Origin: Candidatus Omnitrophota bacterium
GTDB taxonomy: Bacteria; Omnitrophota; Gorgyraeia; Gygaellales; JAMWCP01
Assembly (NCBI GenBank): GCA_023819665.1
Contig: JAMWCP010000003.1
Location: 1-40,503 of the forward strand
Length of the DNA stretch: 40,503 nt
Direction of reading: 5' to 3'
Positions 24,040 through 33,024 of the stretch are shown here, piece by piece. The position numbers and the translations under genes are program-made. Every line of letters begins with the position of its first letter. The stretch's first letter is position 1. The notes under the pieces were generated by a model. It had not been told where the DNA came from. It made no database searches and worked only from the letters and a program-made list of their open reading frames with translations.

Positions 24040-24462
24040 ATGAGAAGTATTAAGATAGAAGAGGCTGTTCGTTTTCATGGACATTTAGGCCCATGGTTGA
24101 TAATGGGGATTTTGGCAGGGGAATTCGCTTTAAAGAGATTGAAGGCAGAAAAATATTTTGGATTAGATGTTAAAGTCAGCGGAGCAAATGATAAGCCTCG
24201 TTCTTGTATTATTGATGGTTTACAGCTTTCTTCAGGGGCAACTTATGGAAAGGGGAATATTAAAAAGTTAAGTAATCATTCTAAAATTGAAATTATTTTT
24301 GTAAATAAAAAAAATAATAAAAAATTAATCTTGATACCAAAAGAGAAAATAGTTAAAGAATTAGATAGGATAACTTCTCATAGAGAGTCGGAAGAAATAG
24401 CGAAAAATTTGTATAAGAAAGATTGCCTACAAATTTTTGACTTAATCTACCATAATTTATAA
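24040..24462 (+). CDS. FmdE-like (formylmethanofuran dehydrogenase subunit E family) protein
   Basis: A 140-residue protein resembling the N-terminal FmdE domain (PF02663): the metal-site motif FHGHLGPWLIMGILAGE and the cysteine-containing CIIDGLQLSSGATYGKGN. The C-terminal zinc ribbon of full FmdE is absent. The family has no firm reaction in bacteria; formylmethanofuran dehydrogenase itself is not expected here. It directly precedes acsC, suggesting an accessory role in C1 or corrinoid metabolism. ATG 24040, with AGGA 8 bases upstream, is chosen over the TTG at 24016. Confidence 0.8.
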   Translation: MRSIKIEEAVRFHGHLGPWLIMGILAGEFALKRLKAEKYFGLDVKVSGANDKPRSCIIDGLQLSSGATYGKGNIKKLSNHSKIEIIFVNKKNNKKLILIPKEKIVKELDRITSHRESEEIAKNLYKKDCLQIFDLIYHNL

Positions 24463-24475
24463 TCGGAGTACCGAT
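24462..24475 (+). promoter_or_regulatory. Perfect hairpin over the acsC ribosome binding site
   Basis: ATCGG-AGTA-CCGAT is a perfect 5-base stem with a 4-base loop. It ends directly before the acsC ATG (24476) and contains its GGAG Shine-Dalgarno (24465-24468) in the stem and loop. It begins on the last base of the upstream stop codon. If formed, it would limit acsC initiation unless ribosomes arriving from the upstream gene open it. Function is inferred. Confidence 0.4.
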
Positions 24476-25804
24476 ATGGCTCTATCGGGTTTAGAGATAT
24501 ATAAACTTCTTCCGAAGACCAACTGTCGAGAATGCGGATTTTCTACGTGTTTAGCTTTTGCTATGCAGTTGGCAAAAAAGGCAGTAGCTTTAGATAAATG
24601 CCCTTTCTTAACAGAAGAGTCAAAAAAAATTTTGGAGGAATTGAATCTTCCGGCAATAAAATTAATTACCATTGGTAAAAACGATCAAAGAGTACAGATT
24701 GGTAATGAGAATGTGCTTTTTCGACACGAGGAGAGATTTTATAATCCGCCGGGGATAGGCATTATTATTAACGATGATTTAGCGCAGACCGAGGTACTTA
24801 ATATTATTAGAAAGATAAAGGATTTAGAATTTGAACGTATAGGACAGAGGCTCAAAATAGAACTCCTCGCCATAAGAAATAGATCTTCAGAAGAAAATTT
24901 TTTAAAAACCATAGACCTAGTAGTTCATAATACTTCTTTTGCCCTTGTTCTGATGTGCGAAGAACCCCGTAGAGTTAAAAAAGTATTAGAGTTATATAAA
25001 GATTTAAGACCTCTTATCTACCGCATAACCCCAGATAACTTTTTACAATTCTCTCAATTACTTAAAGGAGATAATGTGCCTGTAGTGGTATGGAGTGAGG
25101 ATTTAGAAGGAATTTCTTATTTGACTCAACAGTTAAACAGAAATCAGATAAACGAATTAGTTTTGGAGGTAAGCAATAAATCTCCGGCTTTTGCCCTATG
25201 GCAACTTACCCAAATAAGAAGACTCTCTTTAAAGAAAAAAGAGCGGAGTTTAGGATATCCTGTTTTGGTGTTAATAGAAAATCAGGATAAAGACTTAAGT
25301 CTTTTATTTACAGTTAGTTATATTGCTAAATATGCGGGGATTATACTTCTGGATACATTTTCTCCAGAAGATATTTTTGGTATTTTAACTTTAAGACAGA
25401 ATATATATACTGATCCCCAAAAACCTTTACAGATTGAACCAAAACTTTATAGTATTGGAAGTGTAAATACTTATTCTCCTGTGCTGGTTACTACCAACTT
25501 TTCTCTTACCTATTATACCGTCTTAGGAGAAGTGGAGGCCAGCAGAGTCCCTTCTTATATATTAAGTGTAAACACAGAGGGAATGTCAGTCTTAACCGCA
25601 TGGGCAGCAGAAAAATTTACTCCGGAGAGTATTATTGAAGCAATTGAAAAGTCGGAGTTAAAAAAGTTCGTCAATCACAATCGTATAATTATTCCCGGTT
25701 ATGTAGCAATGATGAGCGGAGATTTGCAAGAGAAGTCAGGTTGGCAGGTAATAGTAGGTCCAAGGGAGGCTGCGGGAATACCTAGGTTTTTAAGAGATTT
25801 ATAA
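24476..25804 (+). CDS. acsC: Corrinoid iron-sulfur protein large subunit (CODH/ACS gamma)
   Basis: A 442-residue AcsC/CdhE. It carries a cobamide and a 4Fe-4S cluster and shuttles the methyl group from methyl-tetrahydrofolate to acetyl-CoA synthase. The N-terminal cluster domain has Cys17, 20, 25 and 42 (NCRECGFSTC...DKCPF). A TIM-barrel middle and a C-terminal cobamide-binding region follow (VNTEGMSVLTAWAAEKFTPESI). Partner subunit AcsD lies two genes downstream. The start is ATG 24476 with GGAG upstream. Confidence 0.95.
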   Translation: MALSGLEIYKLLPKTNCRECGFSTCLAFAMQLAKKAVALDKCPFLTEESKKILEELNLPAIKLITIGKNDQRVQIGNENVLFRHEERFYNPPGIGIIINDDLAQTEVLNIIRKIKDLEFERIGQRLKIELLAIRNRSSEENFLKTIDLVVHNTSFALVLMCEEPRRVKKVLELYKDLRPLIYRITPDNFLQFSQLLKGDNVPVVVWSEDLEGISYLTQQLNRNQINELVLEVSNKSPAFALWQLTQIRRLSLKKKERSLGYPVLVLIENQDKDLSLLFTVSYIAKYAGIILLDTFSPEDIFGILTLRQNIYTDPQKPLQIEPKLYSIGSVNTYSPVLVTTNFSLTYYTVLGEVEASRVPSYILSVNTEGMSVLTAWAAEKFTPESIIEAIEKSELKKFVNHNRIIIPGYVAMMSGDLQEKSGWQVIVGPREAAGIPRFLRDL

Positions 25805-25889
25805 TTTTTATTTTAGGTTAAAGAATAAGAAATACTTAAACAAAGAAAACAGATAACGAAAATTATTGTAGGGTGGGAGAATTTATATT

Positions 25890-27821
25890 ATGGAAAAGTT
25901 TAAAGTTACTTTTTACCCGGATCATAAGACCGTTGAGATACAGAAGGGGCAGAGTATTCTTTCTGCTGCACTTGCCGCAGGTATCTATATCAACTCAAAT
26001 TGTGGGGGAGAGGGGATCTGTGGGAGATGTAAGATAATTTTAAGAAAGGGAGAGGTTTTTACTCAACCTAGTGGAAGACTTTCGTGGGAAGAGAGAAAAC
26101 ACAACTACTATCTCGCCTGTCTTACTACGGTGCAGAGCGATTTAGAGGTAGAGGTTCCTGAGGAATCACGGTTAAGTTTTGAAAAACTTGCTGTTGAAGA
26201 GATAGCATTGCGTTTTAAAGGATTTTATGAAAAACCTGAAAGTATTGAGACTACCCAATCAATTCTAGATGAAGTTTTTGTACATTCACCATTAGCTACC
26301 AAATTATATATAGAATTGCCTCCACCCAATTTAAATGACCGCGTAAGCGATCTCGAAAGGTTGTATCGAGAGATCCGCAAGAGACACGAAATCCCTATTA
26401 TTCAGACATGCCTTACTAATATAAGATCCTTAGGGCATCTTTTGCGGAATTCAGATTGGAAAGTGACGGTTACGTTGGGGAAGAGAGACGGGGTGGTAGA
26501 GATTGTTCTTGTTGAACCAAATAATACTTCTTTGCATAATTATGGGTTTGCTTTTGATATCGGAACCACTACCATCTGTGGTGAACTTATAGATCTGAAT
26601 AACAAAAAGATTTTAGGGGCACGTGCAATTTATAATAAACAAACAGTGTTTGGTCCTGATGTAATTACGCGTATCATCTACGGTTCGCAAGCCGATGGCT
26701 TGGAGAAGTTACATCATGCCGTCGTTGATGGAATGAATGAAATTATTCAAGAACTCATCCAAGAAGAAAAAATTGATTTAAACAATGTTACCTGTGTTCT
26801 CTGTGCCGGTAATCCTACCATGATCCATCTTTTACTTAAAATAGAACCTACTTATTTAAGGAGAGAGCCTTATATACCGGTTGCTAATTTTATCCCCACT
26901 ATCCGTGCCAGTGAGACAGGAATTAAGATAAATCCACGCGGACTACTTTTCTGTCTACCGGGGGTTTCTAGTTATTTAGGTGGAGATATAGTGGCAGGAG
27001 TACTTTCTTGCGGGATGTATAAAGAAGAGGGAATCTGTCTTTTGATTGATATTGGAACAAACGGAGAAATTGTTTTAGGAAATAGAGATTTTCTTGTAGG
27101 TTGTAGTGCTTCTGCAGGTCCTGCTTTTGAGGGCTCAGGAGTAAACTATGGTATGCGTGCCAGTGGTGGTGCTATACAGAAAGTGAAGATTTTACCCAAC
27201 GCTGATAAGGTAGAATTTTCTACTATCGGTAATATACCCGCACGGGGAATATGTGGTTCAGGATATATTGATATTCTGGCGCAGATGTTGATGACAGGGG
27301 TCATTGATCGTTCAGGAAAGATAAGATGGGAAGACCATCCGCGGATAAAACAAAGAGAGCTTGAGAAAGAGTTTATAATAGCTTTTAAAGAGGAGACTAA
27401 TTTGGATTCTGATATCGTAATTACTGAGACAGATATTGAGAATTTAAAACGTGCAAAAGCCGCCATCTTTGCGGCTACTTCTGTTTTAGTAAAACATATG
27501 AATTTGGATTTGAAACAGATAGAGAAAGTGTTTATTGCGGGTGGATTTGGTAGTTATCTAAATATTCAAAATGCTAAACTTATTGGTTTACTTCCAGATT
27601 TAGAAGAGAGAAGGTTTATCTTTGTAGGAAACAGCTCTTTGATAGGCGCATCTTATGTTCTTTTATCTCATCAGGCAATGCAGAGAGCAGAGGAGCTGGC
27701 ACACAAGATTACTTATTTTGAATTATCGGTGGATCACAGTTATATGGAAGAGTATATGGCTGCTTTGTTTTTCCCGCACACGGATATCTCAAGGTTCCCT
27801 AATCTTAAAGGCATGATATGA
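25890..27821 (+). CDS. RACo-type reductive activator of corrinoid protein (2Fe-2S + ASKHA domain)
   Basis: A 643-residue ATP-dependent activator that re-reduces inactive Co(II) corrinoid protein to Co(I). It has an N-terminal 2Fe-2S ferredoxin domain with Cys38, 44, 47 and 77 (NCGGEGICGRC...LAC), a linker/middle domain and a C-terminal ASKHA ATPase (DUF4445) with FAFDIGTTTICGELID, LLIDIGTNGEIVLG and EKVFIAGGFGSYLNIQNA. Length and order match RACo of acetogens. It sits between acsC and acsD, whose product it would activate. The 85-base gap before it shows no strong promoter. Confidence 0.93.
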   Translation: MEKFKVTFYPDHKTVEIQKGQSILSAALAAGIYINSNCGGEGICGRCKIILRKGEVFTQPSGRLSWEERKHNYYLACLTTVQSDLEVEVPEESRLSFEKLAVEEIALRFKGFYEKPESIETTQSILDEVFVHSPLATKLYIELPPPNLNDRVSDLERLYREIRKRHEIPIIQTCLTNIRSLGHLLRNSDWKVTVTLGKRDGVVEIVLVEPNNTSLHNYGFAFDIGTTTICGELIDLNNKKILGARAIYNKQTVFGPDVITRIIYGSQADGLEKLHHAVVDGMNEIIQELIQEEKIDLNNVTCVLCAGNPTMIHLLLKIEPTYLRREPYIPVANFIPTIRASETGIKINPRGLLFCLPGVSSYLGGDIVAGVLSCGMYKEEGICLLIDIGTNGEIVLGNRDFLVGCSASAGPAFEGSGVNYGMRASGGAIQKVKILPNADKVEFSTIGNIPARGICGSGYIDILAQMLMTGVIDRSGKIRWEDHPRIKQRELEKEFIIAFKEETNLDSDIVITETDIENLKRAKAAIFAATSVLVKHMNLDLKQIEKVFIAGGFGSYLNIQNAKLIGLLPDLEERRFIFVGNSSLIGASYVLLSHQAMQRAEELAHKITYFELSVDHSYMEEYMAALFFPHTDISRFPNLKGMI

Positions 27822-28786
27822 TAAAAGAATATATTGAAAATTGGTCGGGAGAAGTAAATACACTAGTTATTGGAGCTACTCCTGAAGAAGGAGGTAGCCG
27901 GCGTTTTAGTGTGAAGATAGGGGGCGAAAGGACATTACCTTTTTTATTTAAAGAAGCGTTGCTTCCTTTTAAACCTGTAATTGCTTATGAGATTTGGGAT
28001 ATAGAGCCAATTGATTGGGCAACAGCTCTATCTAAATATTATGGAGATGTTTGGGGTAACACCTTGGAGTGGGCAGATAAGTTAATTAGAGAATATAAAG
28101 CAGAACTTCTGTGTTTAAAACTAGCAGGAGCACATCCGGAAATAGGGAAAGATTTAGATGAGATAGTAAAACTTTTAGAGGGTCTTTTAAAGAAAGTCGA
28201 TATACCTTTGATTATTATTGGCTGTGGAGATGTTCAGAGAGACAACTTTATTCTTCCTTTGTGTTCTCAGATACTTAAAAATGAACGTTGTCTTATTGGG
28301 GAGGTAAATCAGGACAATTATAAAACTTTAACTGCAGCAGTATTGGCTGATGGTCATAGTATTATTGCTCAATCTCCTATTGATATAAATATTGCGAAAC
28401 AGTTGAATATTTTAATTTCTGATATGGGTTTGCCTTTGGAACGGATTGTGATCAATCCCACGGTGGGTGCCTTAGGATATGGTTTAGAATATACCTATTC
28501 TATTATGGAGCGTTTGAGATTAGCCGCCTTAAACAACGATAGAGTAGTAGCATCACCTTTTATCTGTTTTGTAGGACAAGAGAGTTGGCGGGTAAAAGAA
28601 GCAACTACTCCCGAGAAAGAATTTTCTCGTTGGGGTAGTGAATGGCGGCGTGGTTATCTATGGGAATTGATTACTGCTGGCGCTTTATTACAGGCAGGAG
28701 CAAATATTTTGGTGATGAGACATCCAAAAGCGATAGAAAAAATAAAGGAGTATATAGACAAACTATATGAATTTAAAATAAATTAA
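27818..28786 (+). CDS. acsD: Corrinoid iron-sulfur protein small subunit (CODH/ACS delta)
   Basis: A 322-residue AcsD/CdhD, the TIM-barrel partner of AcsC in the corrinoid iron-sulfur protein. Clear family segments are GATPEEGGSRRFSVKIGGERTLPFL, AYEIWDIEPIDW, LKLAGAHPEIGKDL and NPTVGALGYGLEYTYSIMERLRLAAL. It overlaps the activator gene by 4 bases and is followed 11 bases later by acsE, so the methyl-transfer unit is one operon. Confidence 0.94.
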   Translation: MIKEYIENWSGEVNTLVIGATPEEGGSRRFSVKIGGERTLPFLFKEALLPFKPVIAYEIWDIEPIDWATALSKYYGDVWGNTLEWADKLIREYKAELLCLKLAGAHPEIGKDLDEIVKLLEGLLKKVDIPLIIIGCGDVQRDNFILPLCSQILKNERCLIGEVNQDNYKTLTAAVLADGHSIIAQSPIDINIAKQLNILISDMGLPLERIVINPTVGALGYGLEYTYSIMERLRLAALNNDRVVASPFICFVGQESWRVKEATTPEKEFSRWGSEWRRGYLWELITAGALLQAGANILVMRHPKAIEKIKEYIDKLYEFKIN

Positions 28787-28797
28787 AGGATGCTATT

Positions 28798-29586
28798 ATG
28801 TTTATTATTGGAGAGCTAATCAATGGAATGTACAAAAATGTTGGTCAGGCAATCAGAAAGAGAGATAAATCTATAATTCAAGAGATCGCATTAAAACAGA
28901 TTGAAGCAGGAGTGGATGCTTTGGATTTAAATTGCGGTCCTCTTTCGGAAAACCCTTTAGAGGATATGTGTTGGTTAGTAGAGACAGTGCAAGAGGTAGT
29001 AGATAAACCTCTCTGTTTAGATTCAAGTAAGCCAAGGATAATTGAAGCAGGGCTTAAAATAATTAAAAATAAAGCAATTATTAATTCTACCAGTGCAGAT
29101 TTAGAAAAATTAGAGATATTGGTTGATTTAGCCAAAAGATATAATGCAAAACTTATTGGACTTACATTGAGTAGTAAAGGAGTGCCTCAAAATAAAGAAC
29201 AGCGATTAGAATTGGCTGCCGAGATAGTGGCGTATTGTAGCCGAGAAGATTTCTCTATAGAAGATCTTTATTTGGATCCAGTAGTTCTCCCTATAAATGT
29301 AGCCCAGGATCGGCAGAGAGATATTTTAGATTCTATTCAGGAGTTTAAAGTTATTTCCGAGCCCCCACCGAAGACTATCGTAGGATTGAGCAACATTTCG
29401 CAAGGGGCATCTCAACGTCCTCTGTTAAATCGTACTTTTATCACCATGGCAATTTCTTTTGGATTGGATGCAGCAATACTTAATCCATTGGATAATGAGT
29501 TAATAAATGCTATAATTACTAGTGAATTGATTTTAAATAGACAGATATACTGTGAGTCGTTTTTAAAAGCTTATAGAAAGAGATAA
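28798..29586 (+). CDS. acsE: Methyltetrahydrofolate:corrinoid protein methyltransferase
   Basis: A 262-residue pterin-binding TIM barrel that passes the methyl group of 5-methyl-tetrahydrofolate to the corrinoid protein. Motifs seen: IGELINGMYKNVGQAI, ALDLNCGPLSENP, LDSSKPRIIEAGL, KAIINSTSAD and VGLSNISQGASQRPLLNRTF, the latter with the Asn that helps pterin activation. Length equals the acetogen enzyme. Last gene of the acs group here. Confidence 0.94.
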   Translation: MFIIGELINGMYKNVGQAIRKRDKSIIQEIALKQIEAGVDALDLNCGPLSENPLEDMCWLVETVQEVVDKPLCLDSSKPRIIEAGLKIIKNKAIINSTSADLEKLEILVDLAKRYNAKLIGLTLSSKGVPQNKEQRLELAAEIVAYCSREDFSIEDLYLDPVVLPINVAQDRQRDILDSIQEFKVISEPPPKTIVGLSNISQGASQRPLLNRTFITMAISFGLDAAILNPLDNELINAIITSELILNRQIYCESFLKAYRKR

Positions 29587-29588
29587 TC

Positions 29589-29984
29589 ATGTCAAATAAA
29601 AAGATATTTCGTGAAGTATTTAATTTTAGTGATTTAAAAGAAAGCTTAAAATTTGCTACGCGAGGTATAGTTTATCTTTTTATATTCCATAGAAATTTGA
29701 GGATCATTTTTCTGTTGGGGTTCATAGCCTTGTTATTAGGTTTTTATTTTAGACTAAAAGGCGTAGAATTGATGGTTCTTTGTTTAACTATAACTCTAGT
29801 TTTTCTAGCAGAGGTAGTTAATACTACTGTAGAACTTATTTTAGATACTTTCTGTGATCGTTATCATCCTAAGATAAAGATTATTAAGGACATTGCTGCT
29901 GCGGTAGTTTTGATTACAGTATTTAATGCTCTTGCCGTTGGTTATATAATTTTTATTCGTCGGATTATATACTTAATGAAATAA
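29589..29984 (+). CDS. Diacylglycerol / undecaprenol kinase (DgkA family)
   Basis: A 131-residue membrane kinase of the DgkA family with three membrane helices and the conserved motifs FATRGIVYLFIFHRNLRI, LAEVVNTTVELILD (ExxNTxxE) and KIIKDIAAAVVLI. Gram-positive-type members phosphorylate undecaprenol and others diacylglycerol; the sequence does not let me choose. It starts 2 bases after acsE, so it is likely read-through with that operon. Confidence 0.88.
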   Translation: MSNKKIFREVFNFSDLKESLKFATRGIVYLFIFHRNLRIIFLLGFIALLLGFYFRLKGVELMVLCLTITLVFLAEVVNTTVELILDTFCDRYHPKIKIIKDIAAAVVLITVFNALAVGYIIFIRRIIYLMK

Positions 29985-29993
29985 TTTATTTGT

Positions 29994-30070
29994 GGCGGAG
30001 TAGCTCAGCCTGATAGAGCAGACGGCTCATACCCGTTAGGTCGTCGGTTTAAATCCGACCTCCGCCACCA
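29994..30070 (+). tRNA. tRNA-Met (anticodon CAT)
   Basis: A 77-base cloverleaf with CCA encoded. Acceptor GGCGGAG/CTCCGCC, D arm GCTC/GAGC, anticodon loop CTCATAC (anticodon CAT), T arm TCGG-TTTAAAT-CCGA. The paired first base excludes a standard bacterial initiator. The C at position 38 after CATA fits elongator Met, but a CAT tRNA could also be the lysidine-modified tRNA-Ile2. The next gene is tilS, which makes lysidine. Confidence 0.9.
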
Positions 30071-30151
30071 CGTCGGTGCAAATATCATATATCAATTAAA
30101 ATTCCATTTTGTTGTAAATACAAATTTTAAAATTATTAATTTTTAATTTAA

Positions 30152-31138
30152 ATGATTATAAAGAAAGTAAAAGAATTTATTCAAGATTACAGGCTTATCG
30201 AGAAGAATGATAGAATTGTGGTGGGTGTTTCGGGAGGGGCTGATTCAGTTGCTTTGATTTATATACTTAATAGATTAAAAAGAGAGATGGGGTTTTATCT
30301 ACACATTGCGCATTTGGATCATATGTTACGATTAGATTCTTCTAAAGATAAGGAATTTGTAGAAAATTTAGCTAAAAAACTAAATCTTCCTTTTAGTTCC
30401 GCATCTATTAATATTAAGGAGTTGGCTCACTATTCTTCGATTGAGCAGATTGCTCGGAATGTCCGGTTGGCTTTTTTATTCAAGGTAGCCAAAGATATAA
30501 AAGCAAAAAAGATTGCTTTAGGACATAATTTTGATGACCAGGCAGAAACAGTTTTGATGCGTATTTTAAGAGGCGCAGGACTTTATGGCTTATGTGGAAT
30601 TTTGCCTAAAAGGGGAATATACGGTTTTACTATTATTAGACCACTTTTAGGATTAAGAAGGAAAGAGATTGAGAATTATCTAAAGAAAAAAAAGCTAAAG
30701 TTCTGCCAGGATTATACCAATTTAAAAGATATTTATTTTAGAAATCGTATTCGTCACCATCTATTGCCCCTCTTAGAAAATAGATACAATAAAAATATAC
30801 GCAGAGTTCTGGTAAATATGGCAGAGAGTATTGGTTATGATTATGAATACCTTTTAAGATCGAGCCAGAAGGCTTTTTCAAAAAAAGCCCGTGTCTACGG
30901 AAGAAAAAGAATAGTGTTCAATCTTAAGGAATTTTTGAATTTAGATACTGCTTTACAGAGAATGCTTATCCGCGTAAGTGTAAAGAGGATAAAGGGAGAT
31001 TTGCGTCATTTGGAGTTTCGGCATATCAGAGAGATTGAAGATCTTTTGTATAAACGCCCACATAATTCAGTTGTAGACTTACCCAAAGGTGTTTTTATCA
31101 TAAAGACAAACAAAAGTATCTCTATAATGAAGCGATAA
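30152..31138 (+). CDS. tilS: tRNA(Ile)-lysidine synthase
   Basis: A 328-residue PP-loop enzyme that converts C34 of tRNA-Ile(CAT) to lysidine so that it reads AUA. The ATP-binding motif is VSGGADS (27-32). It also has HLDHMLR, GHNFDDQAETVLMRILRGAGL, RPLLGLRRKEIENYL and DYTNLKDIYFRNRIRHHLLP. This is the shorter form without the extra C-terminal tRNA-binding domains of E. coli TilS. The tilS-ftsH-folP order is common in bacteria. Confidence 0.93.
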   Translation: MIIKKVKEFIQDYRLIEKNDRIVVGVSGGADSVALIYILNRLKREMGFYLHIAHLDHMLRLDSSKDKEFVENLAKKLNLPFSSASINIKELAHYSSIEQIARNVRLAFLFKVAKDIKAKKIALGHNFDDQAETVLMRILRGAGLYGLCGILPKRGIYGFTIIRPLLGLRRKEIENYLKKKKLKFCQDYTNLKDIYFRNRIRHHLLPLLENRYNKNIRRVLVNMAESIGYDYEYLLRSSQKAFSKKARVYGRKRIVFNLKEFLNLDTALQRMLIRVSVKRIKGDLRHLEFRHIREIEDLLYKRPHNSVVDLPKGVFIIKTNKSISIMKR

Positions 31139-31142
31139 TTTG

Positions 31143-31151
31143 TGGTATAAT
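31143..31151 (+). promoter_or_regulatory. Extended -10 promoter for ftsH
   Basis: TGTGGTATAAT contains a perfect TATAAT (31146-31151) preceded by the TGn extension (31143-31145). It starts just after the tilS stop codon. No -35 hexamer is recognisable, as is usual for extended -10 promoters. The ftsH ATG is about 24 bases past the expected transcript start. Confidence 0.6.
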
Positions 31152-31181
31152 AAAATAAACCAATTTTAAAAAAGTTAGACT

Positions 31182-33014
31182 ATGGCAAGAGATAAACAGC
31201 AAAAGCGTGTATTGATATGGATTCTAATAATTTTTGGGTTATTTTATCTTCTGAGTAATATAGAGATTTCGGTTAAAAGCATACCCCGTGAGATTTCCTA
31301 TAGTCAATTTTATCGGATACTAAAAGAAGAGCCTCAGAGCATAAAAAGCCTTGCTAAAACAGAACTTCTTCTCCAAGGTGAGTTCCAAGATGGTTCTCGT
31401 TTCTTTGTAAATATACCTGAAAATGATCAGGAGTTGCTATCGTTGATACGTGAGAATGTGGTTAATTTCAAAATAAACCCTGCACGTACCATTTGGAGCA
31501 ATCTGTTTTTTTCCTTGGGACCGATTTTACTTCTGATCATTTTTTGGTGGATAATGGCTTCTCGTGGAGAGCGCTTGGGAGATCGTATACTTTCTTTTGG
31601 TAAAGCACGTGCGCGTATCCATACGGAGAAGGAAACGGGAAGGATTACTTTTAATGATGTTGCGGGTGTAGATGAAGCAAAGGAGGAGTTAAAAGAGGTA
31701 ATTGAGTTTTTAAAGGATCCTAAAAAATTTCAACGTTTGGGAGGGAAGATTCCAAAAGGAGTTTTGTTAGTGGGGCCACCCGGCACAGGAAAAACTCTCT
31801 TAGCAAGAGCTGTAGCAGGAGAAGCAGAAGTTCCTTTTTTTAGTATCAGCGGTTCTGATTTTGTAGAGATGTTTGTGGGTGTGGGGGCCAGTAGAGTAAG
31901 GGATCTGTTTGAACAAGGTAGACGCGCGGCTAAGAGTTCCAATAAAGGAGCAATTATTTTTATTGATGAGATTGATGCAGTAGGAAGATTGCGTTTTGCC
32001 GGTATAGGTGGTGGTCACGATGAAAGAGAGCAGACGTTAAATCAATTATTAGTAGAGATGGATGGATTTGATAGTACTCAAGGGCTCATTCTTATTGCTG
32101 CTACTAACCGACCGGATACATTGGATCCTGCGCTTTTACGTCCGGGAAGATTCGATCGTCAGATTGTTGTTAATCTTCCTGATATTAAAGGTAGGGAAGA
32201 GATCTTTAAAGTGCATACTCGTAAATTAAGACTTAGTTTTCAGATTGACCTTAAGACTTTAGCGGCACTTACTCCCGGTTTTTCCGGAGCAGATATTGCC
32301 AATGTTTGTAATGAATCTGCCTTGATTGCCGCACGTTATAATAAAGAGGCAATTGAAATGGAAGATTTTGAGAAAGCGATTGAGAGAGTCCTTATGGGTC
32401 CAGAAAAAAAACACCGTATTATGTCTAAGAAAGAAAAACATATCACTGCTCTTCATGAATCCGGTCATGCTTTACTATCCCTTTTACTTCCCGAAGTAAA
32501 TCCTTTAAAGAAGGTCTCTATTATTCCTCGCGGTTTATCCGGAGGTTACACTTTCACTCCACCTATAGAGGACCGCCACTATTGGACAAAGAATGAATTA
32601 CTAGCAGAGATTACTCTTATGTTAGGAGGAAGGGCATCTGAAGAGTTAAATTTAGGAGATATTACCACAGGTGCCCAGAATGATTTGGAGATGGCCACTC
32701 AAATGGCGCGGAGAATGGTAACCCAGTTTGGAATGTCTGAGAAGTTAGGTAATCTTACTTTGGGTAGAAGGGAAGGGTTGGTATTTTTGGGACGGGATAT
32801 TATTGAAGAGAAAAATTATAGTGAAGAGACTGCCCGACTTATTGATGAGGAGGTTAAAAAGATTATTGACACTGCCTATAATAAAGCAAAGTTCCTCCTT
32901 AAGGATAACTTAGACAAGTTAAATATCCTTACCAATGCTCTTTTAGAGAAAGAAGTGTTGGATGGGGAAGAGGTAAAGAGACTTTTAGGTATAGATAAGA
33001 AAGAAGAAAATTAA
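31182..33014 (+). CDS. ftsH: ATP-dependent zinc metalloprotease FtsH
   Basis: A 610-residue membrane AAA+ protease. It has two membrane helices ([17 protein letters not shown] and [18 protein letters not shown]) flanking a small periplasmic domain. The AAA module has Walker A GPPGTGKT (about 198-205), Walker [12 protein letters not shown] and the SRH region [19 protein letters not shown]. The M41 peptidase has HESGH (His425-Glu426-His429; HEAGH is more usual) and the GAQNDLE segment carrying the third zinc ligand. The C-terminal tail is short. It degrades misassembled membrane proteins and short-lived regulators. Confidence 0.97.
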   Translation: MARDKQQKRVLIWILIIFGLFYLLSNIEISVKSIPREISYSQFYRILKEEPQSIKSLAKTELLLQGEFQDGSRFFVNIPENDQELLSLIRENVVNFKINPARTIWSNLFFSLGPILLLIIFWWIMASRGERLGDRILSFGKARARIHTEKETGRITFNDVAGVDEAKEELKEVIEFLKDPKKFQRLGGKIPKGVLLVGPPGTGKTLLARAVAGEAEVPFFSISGSDFVEMFVGVGASRVRDLFEQGRRAAKSSNKGAIIFIDEIDAVGRLRFAGIGGGHDEREQTLNQLLVEMDGFDSTQGLILIAATNRPDTLDPALLRPGRFDRQIVVNLPDIKGREEIFKVHTRKLRLSFQIDLKTLAALTPGFSGADIANVCNESALIAARYNKEAIEMEDFEKAIERVLMGPEKKHRIMSKKEKHITALHESGHALLSLLLPEVNPLKKVSIIPRGLSGGYTFTPPIEDRHYWTKNELLAEITLMLGGRASEELNLGDITTGAQNDLEMATQMARRMVTQFGMSEKLGNLTLGRREGLVFLGRDIIEEKNYSEETARLIDEEVKKIIDTAYNKAKFLLKDNLDKLNILTNALLEKEVLDGEEVKRLLGIDKKEEN

Positions 33015-33024
33015 TTTTTTAAAT

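Noticed and set aside
25805-25889. Riboswitch (for example cobalamin) ahead of the corrinoid activator
   Set aside because: The gap is only 85 bases and A/T-rich, with no B12-box-like or structured element visible.
30108-30121. TTGTA-AA-TACAA palindrome between tRNA-Met and tilS as an operator
   Set aside because: Short, AT-rich and easily by chance; nothing else supports it.
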